A stretch of 64,000 bases of DNA from Pseudaquabacterium pictum (lineage in GTDB: Bacteria > Pseudomonadota > Gammaproteobacteria > Burkholderiales > Burkholderiaceae_C): contig NZ_BJCL01000004.1 of assembly GCF_005403045.1 (NCBI RefSeq), positions 124,001 through 188,000 of the forward strand, given 5' to 3'. The translations under genes and the position numbers were made by a program. Shown here piece by piece: positions 1-9,399 of this stretch; positions within the stretch are counted from its first letter, which is position 1, and every line of letters starts with the position of its first letter. The notes below the pieces were generated by a model, which was not told the origin of the DNA, searched no databases, and was given only the letters and a program-made list of their open reading frames with translations.

Positions 1-2
1 CG

Positions 3-1856
3 CTGGATCTCAAGCTCCAGCTCCAGGACCTGGGCTACCTGGTGGCCGGCATCGCAGGCAGTGCCGCCGAGGCGGTGGCTGCGGTGCAAGAACACCGACC
101 GAGCCTGGTGCTGATGGATGTGCGCCTGCAGGGGCCGGGCGATGGCATCCAGGCGGCCGAACAGATCCAGCGCGAGCGGCCAACGCCCCTGATCTTCCTC
201 ACTTCGCACAGCGATGCCGACACCGTGCAGCGCGCGGCCCGCACGGCACCCTATGGCTACCTCACGAAGCCGTACCAGCTCAAGGAGCTGCGGGCAGGCA
301 TCGAAGTGGCGCTGACCAAGGCGCGGCTGGAACGGCAGCTGCGCGAGGCCGACCGCTGGTTTGCCAACACCTTGCAGTGCGTGGCCGATGGCGTGGTGGT
401 CACCGATCTGGAGGGGCGGATCCGGTTCCTGAACCCGGCCGCCGAGAGCCTGACGGGCTGGCCCAGCGAAGATGCCGCCGGGCGCCAGGTGGAAGACGTC
501 GTCCAGCTGCAAGGCAGCGACGACGGGCTGGCAGAGGCCGCGTCGGCCCTGGTGCGCGGCGTCATCGCGGAGGGCCGGCCCAGGCCGGTCGCGCATGGCC
601 GGCGGCTGCAGCGCCGGGAAGGCTCCGAGCGGGTGGTGGACAACAGCGCCGGCCCCGTCCGCACGGACGATGGCCAGCCGCTGGGGGCGGTGCTGGTGCT
701 GCGCGACGCGACCGAGCGCCTGGCGCACGAAGCCCAGCTGCGCGCCAGCGAGGAACGTTTCCGCAGTGCCTTCGACCTGGCGCCGCTGGGCATGGCGCTG
801 GTGTCCTTCGACGGCCGCTTCCTCCAGGTCAACGATGCGCTGTGCCGCCTGCTGCGGCTGCCGCGCGAACAGCTGCAGAGCGGCAGCCAGGTCGACCTCA
901 CCTTCGCGGCCGACCGCGAGCACGAGGCCCGGCGCCTGCACGAGCTGGCGGCGGGCCAGGCCCTGGTGGTGCAGTTCGAGAAGCGCTACCTCCGGCCGGC
1001 ACCGCAGGAGCCGGTGTGGACGCTGGTCAGCGTCTCCCAGCTCAACGACGGCCCGAATGCGACCTGCCACCTCTACCAGGTGCACGACCTGAGCGAGCAG
1101 AAGCAGGCCGCCGAGCACCTGGCCGAACTGGCGCAGGAGCGCATGCGCCGCGAAGCCAGCGAGCTGGCCAGCGCGCACAAGAGCGAGTTCCTGTCACGCG
1201 TCAGCCACGAGATGCGCACGCCGCTCAATGCGGTGATCGGCTTCGCGCAGCTGATGCAGATGGGCAACGCGGCGCTCGAACCCCAGCAGCTGCGGCTCTA
1301 CGTCGACCACATCCGCAGCGCTGGCGAACATCTGCTCGGCCTGGTGACGGACCTGCTCGATCTGAACCGCGCCTCGCAGGGCTCGCTGCAGCTGGATCTG
1401 CAGCCCACGCCGGTGGTCCGCGCCGTCGAGGACACCCGCATGCTGCTCGAAGGTCTGGCGCAGTCGCATGGCATCACGCTGTCGGCCGCTGTCCCCGCCG
1501 GCCTGCAGGTGCTGGCCGATGCGCAGCGCCTGCGCCAGGTGTTGTTGAACCTGGGATCCAACGCCATCAAGTACAACCGGCAGGGCGGCCAGGTGCAGGT
1601 GGCGGCGCAGGCCGATGCCACCGGTGGCGTGACCATCACCGTGCAGGACACCGGGATCGGCATGACGCCGCAGCAGCTGGAGCGCCTGTTTCAGCCCTTC
1701 GACCGCCTGGGTGCCGAGCGCACGCGCGTGGAGGGCACCGGTCTCGGGATGGTGATCTGCAAGGCACTGGTGGCCGAGATGAACGGCACGCTGCGGTTGA
1801 CGAGTCAGGCCCGCGTCGGCACCACGGTCACCGTCACCTTGCCTGCAGCGGGCTGA
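3..1856 (+). CDS. Hybrid REC-PAS-PAS sensor histidine kinase (5' partial)
   Basis: The reading frame is open from the first bases, so the true start lies outside the window; a GTG at 42 falls inside the receiver fold and is not a credible start. In order it shows a receiver domain (LVLMDVRL with the phospho-acceptor Asp near nt 117, LTKPY lysine loop), two PAS domains (about nt 360-720 and 750-1090), a HisKA dimerisation helix with SHEMRTPLN (His codon near 1206) and a HATPase_c domain (N box NLGSNAIKYN, G1 DTGIGM, G2 EGTGLG). There is no membrane segment in the visible part, so it is probably a cytoplasmic kinase in a phosphorelay. It converges on the next gene with a 23-nt tail overlap. Its partner regulator is not visible. 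Confidence 0.9.
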   Translation: MDLKLQLQDLGYLVAGIAGSAAEAVAAVQEHRPSLVLMDVRLQGPGDGIQAAEQIQRERPTPLIFLTSHSDADTVQRAARTAPYGYLTKPYQLKELRAGIEVALTKARLERQLREADRWFANTLQCVADGVVVTDLEGRIRFLNPAAESLTGWPSEDAAGRQVEDVVQLQGSDDGLAEAASALVRGVIAEGRPRPVAHGRRLQRREGSERVVDNSAGPVRTDDGQPLGAVLVLRDATERLAHEAQLRASEERFRSAFDLAPLGMALVSFDGRFLQVNDALCRLLRLPREQLQSGSQVDLTFAADREHEARRLHELAAGQALVVQFEKRYLRPAPQEPVWTLVSVSQLNDGPNATCHLYQVHDLSEQKQAAEHLAELAQERMRREASELASAHKSEFLSRVSHEMRTPLNAVIGFAQLMQMGNAALEPQQLRLYVDHIRSAGEHLLGLVTDLLDLNRASQGSLQLDLQPTPVVRAVEDTRMLLEGLAQSHGITLSAAVPAGLQVLADAQRLRQVLLNLGSNAIKYNRQGGQVQVAAQADATGGVTITVQDTGIGMTPQQLERLFQPFDRLGAERTRVEGTGLGMVICKALVAEMNGTLRLTSQARVGTTVTVTLPAAG

Positions 1857-3375
1857 CCACCGGCTGCGGCGCGGCCACCAGCCTCGGCAGGGCAGCGCTG
1901 AACCGCGCGCCCGGGGCCGATGTCGCTTGCAGCCGACCGCCGAGTTGCGTCACCAGGGCGCTGGCCAGCTGCAGGCCCATCGAGGACGGCGCCTGGACAT
2001 CGAAGCCCGCCGGCAGGCCCAGGCCATCGTCGGCGATCGACAGCACCGGCACACCGTCCTGCAGCGTCAGCTCGATCTGCACCCGGCCGGTGGTCCGGCC
2101 GATGAACGCGTGCTCCATCGCATTGGTCACGAGTTCGGTCAGGATGAGGCCGTATGGAATGGCGCTGTCGGGCTGGCAGTGCAGGTCCAGCACCTCGGCC
2201 TGCAGCGACACGCCGTGCCGTGACGCGCCGGTGGCTTCGTCGATCTGCCGCAGCAGATCGGCCGTGTACCCGCGCAGCGGCAACGAGCCCAGGTCGCCGG
2301 CCTGGTACAGCCGCTCGTGCACCATGGCCATGGCCCGGACGCGGCGCGAGCTGTCCTGCAGAGCGCGCTGTGCCTGCGGATCGGCCAGGCCGCGCTGCTG
2401 CAGGCTGAGCAGGCTCTGCACCATCTGCAGGTTGTTCTTGACGCGGTGGTAGACCTCCTTGAGCAGCGTCTCGCGCTCGGCCACGGCCGTGCGCAGGCCG
2501 TCTTCGGCCAGGCGCTGCTCGGTGATGTCCCGGCCCACCGACTGGATCGCCTGCACCTCGCCGTCGGCCCCGAGCAGAGGGCGGTTGACCCACGACACCC
2601 AGCGCGCCTCGCCCGCCGCGGAGCGCATGCGGTTGACGCCGGACGCCGCCGCCCGGCTCTGCCGTGTCGCGGCCAGGTGCATGGCAACCGCGGGACGATC
2701 GGCATCGGCGACGAAGTCGAGCAGGTTGCGGCCCGCCATGTCCTGCGGCGCCAGGCCGAAGTGGTGCGCATAGGCCGCGTTGACGAAGCGCAAGGTGCCG
2801 TCCGGGTCGGCCACCGAGATCAGTTCGCTCTGATCCTCCACGATGGCGCGGTAGCGGGCCTCGCTGGTGGCCAGCGCCTGCACCGCTTCCAGGCGGGTAC
2901 GCCGGTCGGCCAGCGCCAGGCTGGCGATGTGGGCCAGGCCGACCAGCACGCTGCGCTGGCCGGGCGTCAGCTGCCGCGGCTGGCGGTCGATCACGCACAC
3001 CGTGCCGATGCGGTGGCCGCCGGCCACCTCGATGGGCGCGCCGGCGTAGAAGCGGATGTCCGGCCGGCCGGTCACCAGCGGGTTGTCGCAGAAGCGTGGG
3101 TCGGCCTGGGCGTCGGTCACCTCCAGCACGGCAGTCTGCTCGATGGCATGGTGGCAGAAGGCCACCTCGCGCGGCGTCTGGGTGACGCCGGGCAGCCCGA
3201 TGTTGGACTTGAACCACTGGCGGTCCACGTCGACCAGCGACACCAGCGCGATCGGCACCTCGCACACCTGCGCCGCCAGCGCGGTGATGGCGTCGAACAC
3301 CGGCTCGGGGGGCGTGTCCAGCACCGCCAGCGCGTTCAGCGCGACCAGGCGGCGTTCGTCGTCCAATGCGTCCAT
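1834..3375 (-). CDS. GAF-PAS sensor histidine kinase, HisKA_2 type
   Basis: The N-terminus matches the common GAF-kinase opening (DDERRLVALNALAVLDTPPEP). A GAF domain (about residues 15-160) is followed by a PAS domain (about 170-290), then the HisKA_2 phosphoacceptor motif EVYHRVKNNLQ and a HATPase domain with ELVTNAMEHAF and DDGLGLP. HisKA_2 kinases usually phosphorylate receiver proteins in general-stress or light/redox responses; the signal here is unknown. No membrane helix is present. I chose the ATG at 3375 because the family consensus begins there; a GTG at 3402 would add nine residues. The 3' end overlaps the convergent kinase gene by 23 nt. Confidence 0.88.
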   Translation of the reverse strand: MDALDDERRLVALNALAVLDTPPEPVFDAITALAAQVCEVPIALVSLVDVDRQWFKSNIGLPGVTQTPREVAFCHHAIEQTAVLEVTDAQADPRFCDNPLVTGRPDIRFYAGAPIEVAGGHRIGTVCVIDRQPRQLTPGQRSVLVGLAHIASLALADRRTRLEAVQALATSEARYRAIVEDQSELISVADPDGTLRFVNAAYAHHFGLAPQDMAGRNLLDFVADADRPAVAMHLAATRQSRAAASGVNRMRSAAGEARWVSWVNRPLLGADGEVQAIQSVGRDITEQRLAEDGLRTAVAERETLLKEVYHRVKNNLQMVQSLLSLQQRGLADPQAQRALQDSSRRVRAMAMVHERLYQAGDLGSLPLRGYTADLLRQIDEATGASRHGVSLQAEVLDLHCQPDSAIPYGLILTELVTNAMEHAFIGRTTGRVQIELTLQDGVPVLSIADDGLGLPAGFDVQAPSSMGLQLASALVTQLGGRLQATSAPGARFSAALPRLVAAPQPVVSPLQAR

Positions 3376-3423
3376 GGGGCGCGATTCTGGCCCCGCGTGC
3401 ACGCCTTTGGCAGACCGGGCAGC

Positions 3424-6400
3424 TCAGGCGCCGGCCGGCATCAACGGCGACAGCAGGCCATCGAGCGGCTCCGGCCGGTGGATCAGGTTGCCCTGGGCGG
3501 CATCCACGCCCAGTTCGAGCAGGCGCAGGCGCACGTCGTCTCGCTCCACGTGCTCGGCCACGGTGGTCATGCCAACCACGCGCGCCACGTCGACGAAGCA
3601 GCGCACGGCCGCGTCGTCCAGCGGGTCCTCCAGCAAGTCGACCACGAACTGGCCGTCGATCTTCAGCACATCGACCGGCAGGCTCTTCAGGTGGCCGAAG
3701 GACGAGCCCGCGCCGCCAAAGTCCTCCAGCGCCACCTGGACGCCACGCGAACGCATGTGCGCGATGAACTGCGTCGCGTCGGCCAGCTGGGCCACGGCCG
3801 CGGTCTCGGTGATCTCCAGGCCGATGCAGCGGCAGATGGCCGGGCCGGCGCGGTCCAGCAGGTCGGCCATCCAGGCGTGGAAGGCGTGGTCGCCCACCGA
3901 GCGGCCTGACAGGTTCACGCTGAGGCGGTCGATCATGGCCAGCGACGGCAGCGCGCACAGCCGCAGCACCAGCGCCTCCAGCACCCAGCGGTCGATGCGG
4001 GTGGCCAGGTGCAGGCGCTCCGCAGCCGGCAGGAACAGCCCGGGCAGCGTGACCGAGCCGTCGCCGTTGTCCATGCGCAGCAGCACCTCGGCCCGCAGGC
4101 CTGGCTGCGCGCCCTTCCATGTCTGGATGCGCTGCGCATGGAGCAGGAAGCCGGTGTCGTCGAGCGCGCGCTCGATGCGCCTGGACCACTGCCCCTGGGC
4201 CTGGCGGGCCTGCAGCTCGGCATCGCTGTCGAACCAGGCGTGCACCCGGTTGCGGCCGGCCTCCTTGGCGGCGTAGCAGGCGCTGTCGGCCGCCTGCTGC
4301 AGGGCCGCCACGCTGGTCCAGCGCTGGTCGATCGGCACCAGGCCGATGCTGGTGCCGACGCGGAAGCGGCGCTCGCCGTGCACGAAGCGGAACTGGTCGA
4401 CGCGTTCGCGGATCTTCTGCGCCACCTGCATGGCCTGGTCGTGGCTGCAGTGTTCCAGGATGACGGCGAATTCATCGCCACCCAGCCGTGCCACGGTGTC
4501 GCGCCCGCGGATGGCGTCGGCCAGCAGCTTGCTCACCTGTTGCAGCAGCCGGTCGCCCTCGGCGTGGCCGCAGGCATCGTTGACCTGCTTGAACTGGTCC
4601 AGGTCGATGTAGAGCAGTGCGTGGTGGCTGCCTTCTTCCTGCGCATGGCGCAGCGCGCGTTGCAGCCGGGCCTCGAATTCGGTGCGGTTGACCAGGCCGG
4701 TCAGCGCATCGTGCGTGGCGCGGTGGGTCAGTTCGCCGCGCAGGCGCCGCTGCTCGCTGACATCGTGGAAGACCAGAACCACGCCCAGCACGTCGTCCTG
4801 CGGGCCCAGGATGGGCGCCGCCGAGCCGTGCACGCCGACCTCGGTGCCGCTGCGCGCCAGCAACAAGGTGTGGTCGGCCAGGTCGACCGTGCGGTGCGAG
4901 GCCAGGCACGAGGCCACCGGGTCGCGCACCACTTCGCGCGTCTGCTCGTGCACGGTGTGGAAGACCTCGGGCATCGGCCGGCCCTGCGCCTGCGCCGATG
5001 CCCAGCCGGTCATGCGCTCTGCCGCCGGATTGAGCCAGCTGACCCGGCCTGCGGCATCGGTGGTGATCACCGCGTCGCCGATGGACTGCAGCGTCACCCG
5101 CATCAGCTCGTGCTGCCGCGCGAGCTGTGCGCTCAGCGCCTGCATGGCGGTCACGTCCCAGCTGACACCCACCAGCGCCAGTGCCTGGCCATGGTCGTCG
5201 CGGGTGATGCGGGCGGCCACGCGCATGTGGTGCGTGCCATCGCTGCGCACGACGCGGAACTCCGCCTCCAGCCGGCGCTGGCGTGCCAGTGCCAGCTCCA
5301 CGGTCCGTGCCAGCGCCGCGCGGTCATCGGGATGCACGTGCAGCGACCACAGGTCGGTCGGCACATGCTCGCGGCCTGCCGGCAGCTCGTACTGGCGCAC
5401 CAGCAGGCTGTCGGCCGTCAGCCGGCCCGCTGCCAGGTCGATCTCGAAGACGGCAATGCCGCCGCTGTCGGCCGCCAGGGCCATGCGCTGGTGGGCGGCC
5501 TGCAGCGCGCGGCGGTGCTCGACCGCCTCGGTGATGTCCTGCACGGCTCCCAGCAACCGGGAGGGGCGGCCGCCGTCGAGCTCGACCTGGCCCACCGTCC
5601 GCACGACGATGCGGCTGCCGTCGGTGCGGATGAGCGGTGCCTCGACATCCCAGCGGCGGCCGTCGCTGATGGCCGCCTCGAAGGCGCCGCGCATCATCGG
5701 CCGCGCCTGCGGGGCAAAGAAGGCGATGGCGGATTCCAGGTCGGGCAGGAAATCGTCGGGCACGCCATGGATGCGGCGGGTCTGCGGCGACCAGCTGAGC
5801 TGGCGCGTCGCCAGGTCCAGCTCCCAGCCGCCGACCCCGCCCACCTCGCCGGTGCGGTTGAGCAGGGCCTCGCTGCGGCGCAGGGCCTCGTCCCGGCGCT
5901 TGCGATCGCTGATGTCGATCTGCACGCCGAACATCCACTCGGGTCGGCCGTCGGGCGTGCGGGAGACGAGGCGCCCCCGGTCCTCCACCCAGATCCAGTG
6001 CCCGTCCCGGTGGCGCAGGCGCACGTCGGCGATGTAGGCATCGCTGTGCCCGGCGAAGTGCTCGCGCAACAGTTGCCGCGTGTGCGGCAGTTCGTCCGGA
6101 TGCGCGAGCCCGGCCCGGAACTGGTTGTGCACCGGTCCCAGTTCCTCGGCGGTCCAGCCGATGATGGCGGCCCAGCGCGCATTGACGATGACCTCGCCGG
6201 TCTGGACGTTCCATTCCCAGGTGCCGGCCCGCGTGCTGTCGATGAGGTTGTGCAAGCGATCGCGTTCACGCTCCAGCGCGAACCGCGCCTGCTGCAGCGC
6301 CTGCTGGGTGGCCTTCATCTCGGTCACGTCGCTGGCATGCACGAAGAAGCCGACCACCTGGCCGTCGACAAGGTCAGGCAGGTAGTGCACGACGAGGTGG

Positions 6401-7083
6401 CCGATGCTGCCCCCGGGGCGGGCCAACTCGCGTTCGAACCGCTGCTCCTGGCCCGCCAGCACGCCTTCCACCCAGGGCCGGTACTGCGCGAACACCTCGT
6501 CTCCGAGCAAGTCCTGCAGCGTCGACCCGAGCAGGGCACCCGGCGCGCTGCTGAACCAGGCCTCGTAGGCCGGGTTGGCGAAGCGGCATCGCAGCGCCCG
6601 GTCCCAGTAGGCGACCAGTCCGGGAATGGCATCGGTGATGCCCTTGGTGAAGCGCTGGCTGGCTTCGAGGGCGATGACGGCCGACTCGGAGCGGTTGCGC
6701 TGGGCGACCAGTTCGGCTTCGAAGCGGTGCCGCTCGCGCGCCGGGAACAGCGTCCAGATGTAGGCGGCCGCGCCGTCGTGCGTGCCCAGGCGGCCGTTCA
6801 GCAGCACCGGCACGGCCTCGCCGGCCTCGGTCTTGACCGGCAGCTGGATCTCGACCACCTGCCCCGTGCGCAGCAGTGTCGGCCAGACATGGGTCTGGAC
6901 GAAGATGCGGCTGGCCGGCGGCAGCAGGTCGTTCATCGGCGCGCCCAGCCAGCGGGCCCGGCTGTGGCCCACCAGCGCCACCAGTTCGGCGTTCAGGTCC
7001 AGCAGGCAGCCGCCTGCGTCCGTGACGACCACGGCGCAGGGCAGTTGGTCGAGCATGCGCATGGGCCTGGGGTCGTCCTGCAT
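3424..7083 (-). CDS. Multi-PAS GGDEF-EAL cyclic-di-GMP protein
   Basis: A 1219-residue cytoplasmic sensor. About six consecutive PAS/PAC modules occupy residues 10-780. A diguanylate cyclase domain follows with an intact GGDEF motif (residues 868-872) and an RxxD inhibitory site (RGRD, five residues upstream), then an EAL phosphodiesterase-type domain. In the EAL domain the EVLLR motif, SVNLSG, EITE, LKIDG and VAEHVE elements are present, but the usual DDFGTG loop reads EDFGGAG. The cyclase half therefore looks active and product-inhibited, and the EAL half is possibly weakened. The gene begins 7 nt after the stop of an RsbQ-like hydrolase, so the two are almost certainly co-translated; the first PAS domain is the likely receiver of the hydrolase signal. 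Confidence 0.92.
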   Translation of the reverse strand: MQDDPRPMRMLDQLPCAVVVTDAGGCLLDLNAELVALVGHSRARWLGAPMNDLLPPASRIFVQTHVWPTLLRTGQVVEIQLPVKTEAGEAVPVLLNGRLGTHDGAAAYIWTLFPARERHRFEAELVAQRNRSESAVIALEASQRFTKGITDAIPGLVAYWDRALRCRFANPAYEAWFSSAPGALLGSTLQDLLGDEVFAQYRPWVEGVLAGQEQRFERELARPGGSIGHLVVHYLPDLVDGQVVGFFVHASDVTEMKATQQALQQARFALERERDRLHNLIDSTRAGTWEWNVQTGEVIVNARWAAIIGWTAEELGPVHNQFRAGLAHPDELPHTRQLLREHFAGHSDAYIADVRLRHRDGHWIWVEDRGRLVSRTPDGRPEWMFGVQIDISDRKRRDEALRRSEALLNRTGEVGGVGGWELDLATRQLSWSPQTRRIHGVPDDFLPDLESAIAFFAPQARPMMRGAFEAAISDGRRWDVEAPLIRTDGSRIVVRTVGQVELDGGRPSRLLGAVQDITEAVEHRRALQAAHQRMALAADSGGIAVFEIDLAAGRLTADSLLVRQYELPAGREHVPTDLWSLHVHPDDRAALARTVELALARQRRLEAEFRVVRSDGTHHMRVAARITRDDHGQALALVGVSWDVTAMQALSAQLARQHELMRVTLQSIGDAVITTDAAGRVSWLNPAAERMTGWASAQAQGRPMPEVFHTVHEQTREVVRDPVASCLASHRTVDLADHTLLLARSGTEVGVHGSAAPILGPQDDVLGVVLVFHDVSEQRRLRGELTHRATHDALTGLVNRTEFEARLQRALRHAQEEGSHHALLYIDLDQFKQVNDACGHAEGDRLLQQVSKLLADAIRGRDTVARLGGDEFAVILEHCSHDQAMQVAQKIRERVDQFRFVHGERRFRVGTSIGLVPIDQRWTSVAALQQAADSACYAAKEAGRNRVHAWFDSDAELQARQAQGQWSRRIERALDDTGFLLHAQRIQTWKGAQPGLRAEVLLRMDNGDGSVTLPGLFLPAAERLHLATRIDRWVLEALVLRLCALPSLAMIDRLSVNLSGRSVGDHAFHAWMADLLDRAGPAICRCIGLEITETAAVAQLADATQFIAHMRSRGVQVALEDFGGAGSSFGHLKSLPVDVLKIDGQFVVDLLEDPLDDAAVRCFVDVARVVGMTTVAEHVERDDVRLRLLELGVDAAQGNLIHRPEPLDGLLSPLMPAGA

Positions 7084-7090
7084 CGTCGGG

Positions 7091-7894
7091 TCAGGCTGGC
7101 GCCAGCAAGTCCTGCATGGCGTCGATGACCAGGTCGGGGTTGCTGAGGTGGGCGCAATGCCCGGCCACGTCGAGCACCCGCAGCCGGCTGCCCCGCAGAT
7201 GGGCGTGCAGGTAGTCGCCCACGCCCAGGGGGGCCAGGCTGTCGCTGCGGTTCTGCAGGATCAGCGCGGGGCGCGTCACGCGCGGCAGGTCTGCCCGGTT
7301 GTCGGCGAAGAACGTGGCGCGTGCGAACACCTTGGCCGCCACCGGATCGGTCGAGCAGAAGCTGTCGGACAGGGACGCCGCCACCGCGCCGGCGCCTGCC
7401 GGTCCGGCCACGATGGGCGCCAGGGTCTGGGCCCAGCCCATGTAGTTCTGGTCCATCAGCGCGAGCAGCCCCTCAAGATCTTCGGGCTCGAAGCCGCCCA
7501 TGTAGGCGGGTGGATGGTTGAGGAAGCAGGGCGACGGGCCGACCAGCACAAGCCGATCGAACAGCGCGGGGCGTGCGATCGATGCCAGCAGGCCGATGCT
7601 GCAGCTGACCGAGTGGCCGACGAAGGTCACGCCGGCGGTCAGGCCCAGCGCATCGCAGACCTCGAGCAGGTCCTGTGCATAGCCGTCCAGGCTGGCATAG
7701 CGCCGGCGATCGAAGGCCGACAAGTCGGACTTGCCGCTGCCGACGTAGTCGAACAACACTTGCCGGTGCGTGGAAGCAAAGGCCGGCGTGACCAGCCGCC
7801 ACATGTCCTGGTTGCAGCCGAAACCGTGCGCGTACAGCAAGACCGGGCCACGGTCGCCCAGTTGCTGCACATGGTTGCGTTTGATGATGTCCAT
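7091..7894 (-). CDS. rsbQ: RsbQ-family alpha/beta hydrolase
   Basis: A 267-residue alpha/beta hydrolase. The nucleophile elbow GHSVS puts Ser at 95, with Asp218 in NRSD and His246 in AGHCAH. These positions are each one residue from the triad known in Bacillus RsbQ (96/219/247), and the overall length agrees. RsbQ proteins (relatives of plant KAI2/D14) act on a small hydrophobic molecule and switch a partner PAS domain, in Bacillus that of the phosphatase RsbP. Here the partner gene 7 nt downstream is a multi-PAS GGDEF-EAL protein, so the output would be cyclic-di-GMP. The substrate is unknown. No signal peptide. Confidence 0.9.
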   Translation of the reverse strand: MDIIKRNHVQQLGDRGPVLLYAHGFGCNQDMWRLVTPAFASTHRQVLFDYVGSGKSDLSAFDRRRYASLDGYAQDLLEVCDALGLTAGVTFVGHSVSCSIGLLASIARPALFDRLVLVGPSPCFLNHPPAYMGGFEPEDLEGLLALMDQNYMGWAQTLAPIVAGPAGAGAVAASLSDSFCSTDPVAAKVFARATFFADNRADLPRVTRPALILQNRSDSLAPLGVGDYLHAHLRGSRLRVLDVAGHCAHLSNPDLVIDAMQDLLAPA

Positions 7895-7989
7895 CCATCT
7901 CCTCCAGTCGGCTGGTGCAGGCTGCCGGCGATTGTGGCGTGATCCCCGCGCATGCGGCCCGCGCGCGCGGCGCCTGCGCCAGCAACGCC

Positions 7990-8472
7990 CTAGCGCAGCG
8001 GGATGGGCAGGCTGCGTTCCACCGACACCGCCGTCACCGCGTTCTGCGGGCTGCCTTCGATGACGCGGTCGCTGTAGGTCAGGTAGACCAGGGCATTGCG
8101 CTTGGCGTCCACCATGCGCACCACCCGCAGCCGCTTGAAGACCAGCGAGGTGCGCTCGGTGAAGATCTCGTCCTGCTGGCGCAGCGGCTTGGCAAAGCGG
8201 ATCGGGCCCACCTGGCGGCAGGCGATGCTGGCCTCGGCCTTGTCCTCGGCCAGGCCCAGGCCGCCCTTGATGCCGCCGGTCTTGGCGCGCGAGACATAGC
8301 AGGTCACGCCCTGCACATCGGGATCGTCGTAGGCCTCGACCACGATCTTGTGGTCCGGGCCGATCAGCTTGAAGACGGTGTCGACCTCGCCGATGGGCTC
8401 GGCCGCGAGGCCGCCGGCGCTGGCCAGTGCCAGCAGTGCAAGCGGGAAGAGGGCGGTCAGGCGTGCGCGCAT
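7990..8472 (-). CDS. creA: CreA family periplasmic protein
   Basis: A 160-residue protein with an N-terminal signal peptide ([18 protein letters not shown], cleavage probable after AxA). The mature part carries the CreA-like core: [52 protein letters not shown] and a C-terminal [22 protein letters not shown]. CreA is conserved in Proteobacteria but its function is unknown. The ATG at 8472 is chosen because it directly precedes the signal peptide; the frame stays open further upstream inside the IclR gene but without matching sequence. It is probably co-transcribed with the IclR gene that ends 11 nt before its start. Confidence 0.88.
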   Translation of the reverse strand: MRARLTALFPLALLALASAGGLAAEPIGEVDTVFKLIGPDHKIVVEAYDDPDVQGVTCYVSRAKTGGIKGGLGLAEDKAEASIACRQVGPIRFAKPLRQQDEIFTERTSLVFKRLRVVRMVDAKRNALVYLTYSDRVIEGSPQNAVTAVSVERSLPIPLR

Positions 8473-8482
8473 GGCGTGGCTT

Positions 8483-9286
8483 TCAGGACGTGGGTGCGGA
8501 GGTGGCAGGCTGCCAGCCCAGCCGTGCCGATGCGGCCTGGCCCGCCTGGCGCAGCAGGGCGGCCAGCGGGCCGTCCCAGCGGGTGTCGAGGGCGGCCGAG
8601 GGGCCGATGGCAGTGAGCGCCAGCATGATCTGGCCGCGGTGGTCCAGCACCGGCGCGGCCAGCGCGCTGACACCGGCCACCACGCCACCGTCGGCCCGCG
8701 CCAGGCCCTGGGCGCGCACCTCGGCCAGCGTGCCGGCGACGAACTGCGCCCAGCTGGGCAGGCTGCGCGCGCCGGCGGCGCGGCGCTCGGCCTCGTACAG
8801 CGGCTTGGCCGCATCGCCCAGCCAGGCCGCGAACAGCTGGCCCGAGGCGGTGCCGGTGATCGAGAACACCGTGCCGTGGCGCATGTTGATGTGCACCGCC
8901 GCCGGCGATTCGGCCAGCCGCACGATGGTGGGGCCGTGCGTGCCCCACACCGCGATGGCCACGGTGTGGCCGCTGGCGCTGGCCAGGTCCTCGATCAGCG
9001 GCGTGGCGATGCGCACCGGGTCGGCCTGCTGCAGGCTCATCAGCCCCAGCTGCAGCGCCAGCGGGCCCAGGCCGTAGCGGCCGCTGGCGCGGTCCTGCTC
9101 GACCAGGCCGATCTTGCCGAAGCTGACCAGGTACGGATGGGCCTTGGCCGCGGCCATGCCGGCGGCGGCGGCCAGGTCCTTCAGCGGCAACGGCCGACCG
9201 GCATGGGCCAGGGCCCGCAGCAGCTGGCCGCCGACCTCGATGCTCTGGATGCCGCGCTGGGCGGGGCTGGGGGCGGGCGGGGTCAC
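8483..9286 (-). CDS. IclR family transcriptional regulator
   Basis: An N-terminal winged helix ([32 protein letters not shown], about residues 10-70) is followed by the IclR effector-binding domain ([24 protein letters not shown], then [26 protein letters not shown]). The GTG at 9286 is preferred: an upstream ATG at 9391 would place coding sequence over a perfect palindrome that looks like the operator and would leave only 8 nt to the divergent gene. IclR proteins bind DNA as dimers and respond to aromatic or carboxylic metabolites. It is divergent from the VOC/reductase pair, which it probably controls, and is followed by creA. Confidence 0.85.
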   Translation of the reverse strand: MTPPAPSPAQRGIQSIEVGGQLLRALAHAGRPLPLKDLAAAAGMAAAKAHPYLVSFGKIGLVEQDRASGRYGLGPLALQLGLMSLQQADPVRIATPLIEDLASASGHTVAIAVWGTHGPTIVRLAESPAAVHINMRHGTVFSITGTASGQLFAAWLGDAAKPLYEAERRAAGARSLPSWAQFVAGTLAEVRAQGLARADGGVVAGVSALAAPVLDHRGQIMLALTAIGPSAALDTRWDGPLAALLRQAGQAASARLGWQPATSAPTS

Positions 9287-9337
9287 GGTGCGGCGGTGGG
9301 CGGACAGCAAAGGAGAGCCCGCATTGTGCAGGCCAGT

Positions 9338-9351
9338 CCAGACCGGTCTGG
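9338..9351. promoter_or_regulatory. Perfect 14-bp palindrome, probable IclR operator
   Basis: CCAGACCGGTCTGG is its own reverse complement. It sits between the divergent IclR gene (start 9286) and the VOC gene (start 9400), the usual place for an IclR operator. IclR-family sites are commonly palindromes of about this length. The assignment to this regulator is inference from position. Confidence 0.5.
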
Positions 9352-9399
9352 CGGCGCCATGCAGAATGCCGGGCACTGCAACCGCATCCACTGCCCGCC

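Noticed and set aside
377-2452. Very long open frame on the plus strand in another phase over the first two kinases (691 codons).
   Set aside because: Arg/Ala/Pro/Gly-rich translation with no domain; it is an effect of high GC. The same applies to many other long opposite-strand frames, such as 4009-7128 and 22279-24099.
1805-4189. Long minus-strand frame across the HisKA_2 kinase and the c-di-GMP gene.
   Set aside because: It overlaps two genes with clear domains and has no recognisable motif.
8473-8814. N-terminal extension of creA inside the IclR gene.
   Set aside because: The signal peptide begins at the ATG at 8472 and the extension has no matching sequence.
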